Made by a program: the position numbers and the translations under genes. From an uncultured Bacilli bacterium (GTDB taxonomy: Bacteria > Bacillota_I > Bacilli_A > RF39 > UBA660), in assembly GCA_947600015.1 (NCBI GenBank), contig CANQFX010000008.1, positions 1-24,801 of the forward strand: 24,801 nucleotides of DNA, read 5' to 3'. Every line of letters begins with the position of its first letter. Position 1 is the first letter of the stretch. Below are positions 24,112 through 24,801 of this stretch, piece after piece. Below the pieces are notes generated by a model that was not told where the DNA came from, did not search any database, and saw only the letters and a list, made by a program, of their open reading frames with translations.

Positions 24112-24801
24112 TAATATCTTTCTAAAGAATGGAAGTAACCTCCTGCGATTGCATCATCTGGGTCTTTGCTTCTTTCATTCCACAATTGATCAACTGTTAT
24201 CCAACCATTGTTAGAAGACTTTAATGGGTCATAGGCATAGCCTTGTCCTCCATTAGCGCTACTATAATTAAATATTACAATCGCATGATTATATTTTAAC
24301 GTAGCAAAACGTCCATTACCCATTGCAGCATAAACAATTTTTCCATCTTGTAATGCTTTTTTTATTGTCTCCTTTGTTGTCAAAGCAGTTCTTTTTACCC
24401 CATAATGCTCTGCTGCTTTTGCAACTGCATTTCCACCTGCTCCTACTCTACCATTTTTATTAAAATCACTCGTATTATTGTATAACCATTTGGCAACGTC
24501 AATTGGTAAAATAGTTTTTCCTAAAATTCCTGAAAAGGCCATGGCCAAACTGGTTGGCGTACATCCAGTGGCGCCCATTGTTTTAAGTCCAAAAACATAA
24601 TTTGTCCATCTAGCATCTTTTTGTGCATAATATACTGGTGTATAACTTACCTTTTCAATATAATGATTTTTTGTGTTTAAACCATTTTTATTAGAATCAA
24701 TTTTTAAATATAATCTAATTTCTATTGCTTGTATATCGTAATGTGATACCCCAGCAATTTCTCCATTTTTGGCCCAACCTAACCAACCATATTTTTCACA
24801 G
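24111..24801 (-). CDS. ChW-repeat protein with C-terminal C39-like cysteine peptidase domain (partial; 5' end beyond window)
   Basis: The frame is open from the right edge to the TAA at 24113-24111 (about 230 codons); the ATG at 24578 is internal. The visible part begins inside a ChW repeat ('CEKYGWLGWAKNGEIAG...IQAIEIRL'), followed by a short linker and a papain-like C39 domain: 'YYAQKDARW', the catalytic Cys in 'GATGCTPTSLAM', the His in 'YNHAIVIFNY' and the Asp in 'YAYDPL'. It is presumably secreted and attached to the wall through ChW modules, cleaving peptide or peptidoglycan stem bonds. Its ChW repeat closely resembles repeats 3 and 6 of the GH25 lysozyme at the other end of the operon ('FGWLGWAKNGE'). 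The true start and number of repeats lie outside. Confidence 0.85.
   Translation of the reverse strand, partial: CEKYGWLGWAKNGEIAGVSHYDIQAIEIRLYLKIDSNKNGLNTKNHYIEKVSYTPVYYAQKDARWTNYVFGLKTMGATGCTPTSLAMAFSGILGKTILPIDVAKWLYNNTSDFNKNGRVGAGGNAVAKAAEHYGVKRTALTTKETIKKALQDGKIVYAAMGNGRFATLKYNHAIVIFNYSSANGGQGYAYDPLKSSNNGWITVDQLWNERSKDPDDAIAGGYFHSLERY

Overview
The window is very A+T-rich DNA (G+C below about 30% by eye). It has strong AAGGAGG-type ribosome binding sites, and every recognisable gene lies on the minus strand. It looks like a low-G+C Gram-positive (Bacillota), probably a gut-associated Bacilli or Clostridia-type lineage. Supporting signs are ChW (clostridial hydrophobic-W) repeat proteins, a FemAB-type peptidoglycan aminoacyltransferase, a TagGH/Wzm-Wzt-type exporter, a DgkB-like lipid kinase and an ArsR/SmtB-P-type ATPase pair. 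TGA and TAG both end clear genes and Trp is TGG, so the standard bacterial code applies. The lineage is inferred from gene content only.

Layout, in order of transcription (right to left). At 24111-24801 is the 3' part of a ChW-repeat C39-like cysteine peptidase that runs off the right edge and ends at a hairpin terminator. A promoter at about 24043-24072 then starts a tightly packed run of 15 genes (24003 to 5733; gaps of 33 bp or less, several overlaps) with no internal terminator seen. The run holds: ABC ATPase and permease, a tandem-domain GT2, a DUF2142 membrane protein, a polyprenyl-phosphate-type GT2 with a DUF2304 partner, two more GT2s, a GT4-like enzyme, a GT11 fucosyltransferase that is out of frame, another GT2, a Wzx-like flippase, a GT4 enzyme, UDP-glucose 6-dehydrogenase, and a nine-repeat ChW GH25 lysozyme followed by a terminator. 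Beyond it are a diacylglycerol-kinase-family gene with its own promoter and terminator, an unknown two-TM protein plus a FemAB ligase, an SmtB/ArsR repressor with a Zn/Cd P-type ATPase under a clear operator/promoter, and at the left edge a degraded PD-(D/E)XK transposase start with an in-frame TAG.

The central locus reads as a cell-surface polysaccharide operon. The ABC pair would export a main chain. The GT2 + DUF2304 + Wzx + DUF2142 set resembles the side-chain machinery of streptococcal rhamnose polysaccharides (GacI/J/K/L type): make a lipid-linked sugar, flip it, attach it outside. ugd supplies UDP-glucuronate. No initiating sugar-phosphate transferase, Wzy polymerase or LCP ligase is visible, so those must lie elsewhere.

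The most striking signal is a pair of 11-nt poly-G tracts (10583-10593 and 13940-13950 on the plus strand as C11) in this A+T-rich background. Each begins at codon 59 of a glycosyltransferase gene. One gene is in frame (ON) and the other out of frame (OFF, restored by G10 or G13). This is the signature of slipped-strand phase variation of the surface glycan.
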